In this document: positions 63,393 through 64,000 of the stretch, one piece after another
How the letters are laid out: the number at the start of each line of letters is the position of its first letter
Numbering within the stretch: the first letter of the stretch is position 1
From: Capsicum annuum
Taxonomy: Eukaryota > Streptophyta > Magnoliopsida > Solanales > Solanaceae
Length of the DNA stretch: 64,000 nt
Reading direction: 5' to 3'
Assembly: GCF_002878395.1 (NCBI RefSeq)
Contig: NW_025892690.1
Location: 62,001 to 126,000 of the forward strand
Translations under genes and position numbers: made by a program
The notes under the pieces: model-generated
Database searches by the model: none
What the model saw: the letters and a program-made list of their open reading frames with translations, nothing else
Told to the model about the DNA's origin: nothing

Positions 63393-63826
63393 TAATATAA
63401 CTATTGCGTTTATTATCTTTTGATTATAGCAGAGTGCTGACATCAACTAGTATGTTAGTAACTCAGTTATCAGAAGCCAAATTTATAGAGTTTCTATCTA
63501 TAAAGTACAACTGTTTGGACTGAACTTCAAAGTGTTCCAAGTGTTAATCACATTGAGTAATGAGTGTACTTTTTGACATGCATATTATTTTTTATTTGAA
63601 TTACTTATACTCTCAAAGCCATATAGTTTGCTTGCAGAAAAGCTGTACATAGAGTCTTTCTGAGGATCAGGTTATTCAATGTAATTTTAAAGAGAAGAAA
63701 TCTTCTCTATTGTCGCTCATGCTTTCTAAAGCTCGAAGTAACGAACGACCACCTGGATGGTTCGGTCAGATTATTCAAATCAATTTATTATATACTGTCA
63801 GTCTTCAAAGTTTAAAAATACCGTAG
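63393..63826. other. No gene seen; flank of element A, right arm
   Basis: Mirror of 1505-1938. Confidence 0.4.
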
Positions 63827-64000
63827 ACAAAGGCAGCTCAAAAGTCCAAGAAGGGTGGCTCATTACACACATGCGGCTTAGTGTCCATGGGAACAACTAA
63901 GAGAAAATAGGTAATTATTAGTACATTTAGTTGGTAGCAAATTATTGATACACTTGTGATTCACTATGTTTATTTTATTTGCCAAAAACATATCTTAGTA
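63827..64000 (+). pseudogene. Plant transposase (En-Spm type) remnant, cut by window end
   Basis: Mirror of part of 1237-1504. Exon-like 63827-63910 with KKGGSLHT, then a GT-started intron with an acceptor-like AG at 63997-63998. The second exon would lie beyond the window if the palindrome continues. Confidence 0.4.

Larger units (their letters stand above)
32666..64000 (-). repeat. Right arm of giant perfect palindrome
   Basis: Reverse complement of 1331-32665 with no spacer. All elements of the left arm recur here in opposite order and orientation. It is still palindromic at the last base of the window, so its outer end lies beyond 64000 or exactly there. Confidence 0.97.

Noticed and set aside
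1331..64000. Plastid or mitochondrial inverted repeat, or a bacterial/viral telomere palindrome
   Set aside because: No rRNA, tRNA or organelle genes are present; the content is nuclear transposable elements with spliceosomal-type introns.

Overview
This is nuclear plant DNA, AT-rich and built almost entirely from decayed transposable elements. No intact host gene, rRNA, tRNA or CRISPR array is seen. The element types (chromodomain-bearing Ty3/gypsy retrotransposons primed by initiator tRNA-Met, a MuDR-type MULE with 83-86 base introns, CACTA/En-Spm transposase remnants, a GRF zinc-finger gene) fit a dicot. Solanaceae is my guess from family resemblance, not something I could test.

The dominant feature is a very large palindrome. 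Base x pairs with base 65331-x. Bases 1331-32665 are repeated as the reverse complement in 32666-64000, with no spacer, no offset anywhere and no mismatch in any stretch I compared. The dyad is inside a (TA)20 run at 32646-32685. The arms are at least 31,335 bases and run off the right edge of the window, so the outer end is not visible. Such a perfect fold-back around a TA microsatellite is either a very recent inverted duplication or an assembly or read fold-back artefact. The sequence alone cannot decide, and the artefact must be excluded first.

Left arm, outside to centre: a partial LTR (1-1236) abutting a CACTA-type plant transposase remnant (1237-1504); a complete but dead Ty3/gypsy chromovirus on the minus strand (element A, 1939-11292, two LTRs of about 2.1 kb, PBS, PPT, gag, PR, RT, RNase H, IN, chromodomain); about 4.3 kb of AT-rich sequence without recognisable genes; a MULE (about 15561-20990) with a MuDR-like transposase on minus and a convergent GRF zinc-finger gene on plus; a second Ty3/gypsy chromovirus on plus (element B, 20991-28739) whose 5' LTR lacks about its first 1.6 kb; a CACTA TNP2 remnant (28740-29623) interrupted by the 3' LTR of B; unrecognised AT-rich sequence; then a diverged array of roughly 70-base repeats (31330-32640) leading into the dyad. 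The right arm repeats all of this in reverse.

All coding regions are broken by stops and frameshifts. Many stops sit where the families have Gln, and a protease and an RT active-site residue are altered by C-to-T or G-to-A changes. This is the pattern expected from long decay of methylated, silenced elements. The two LTRs of element A differ by about 13% in a hand-aligned stretch, yet the arms do not differ at all, so the palindrome, if real, is far younger than the elements it carries.
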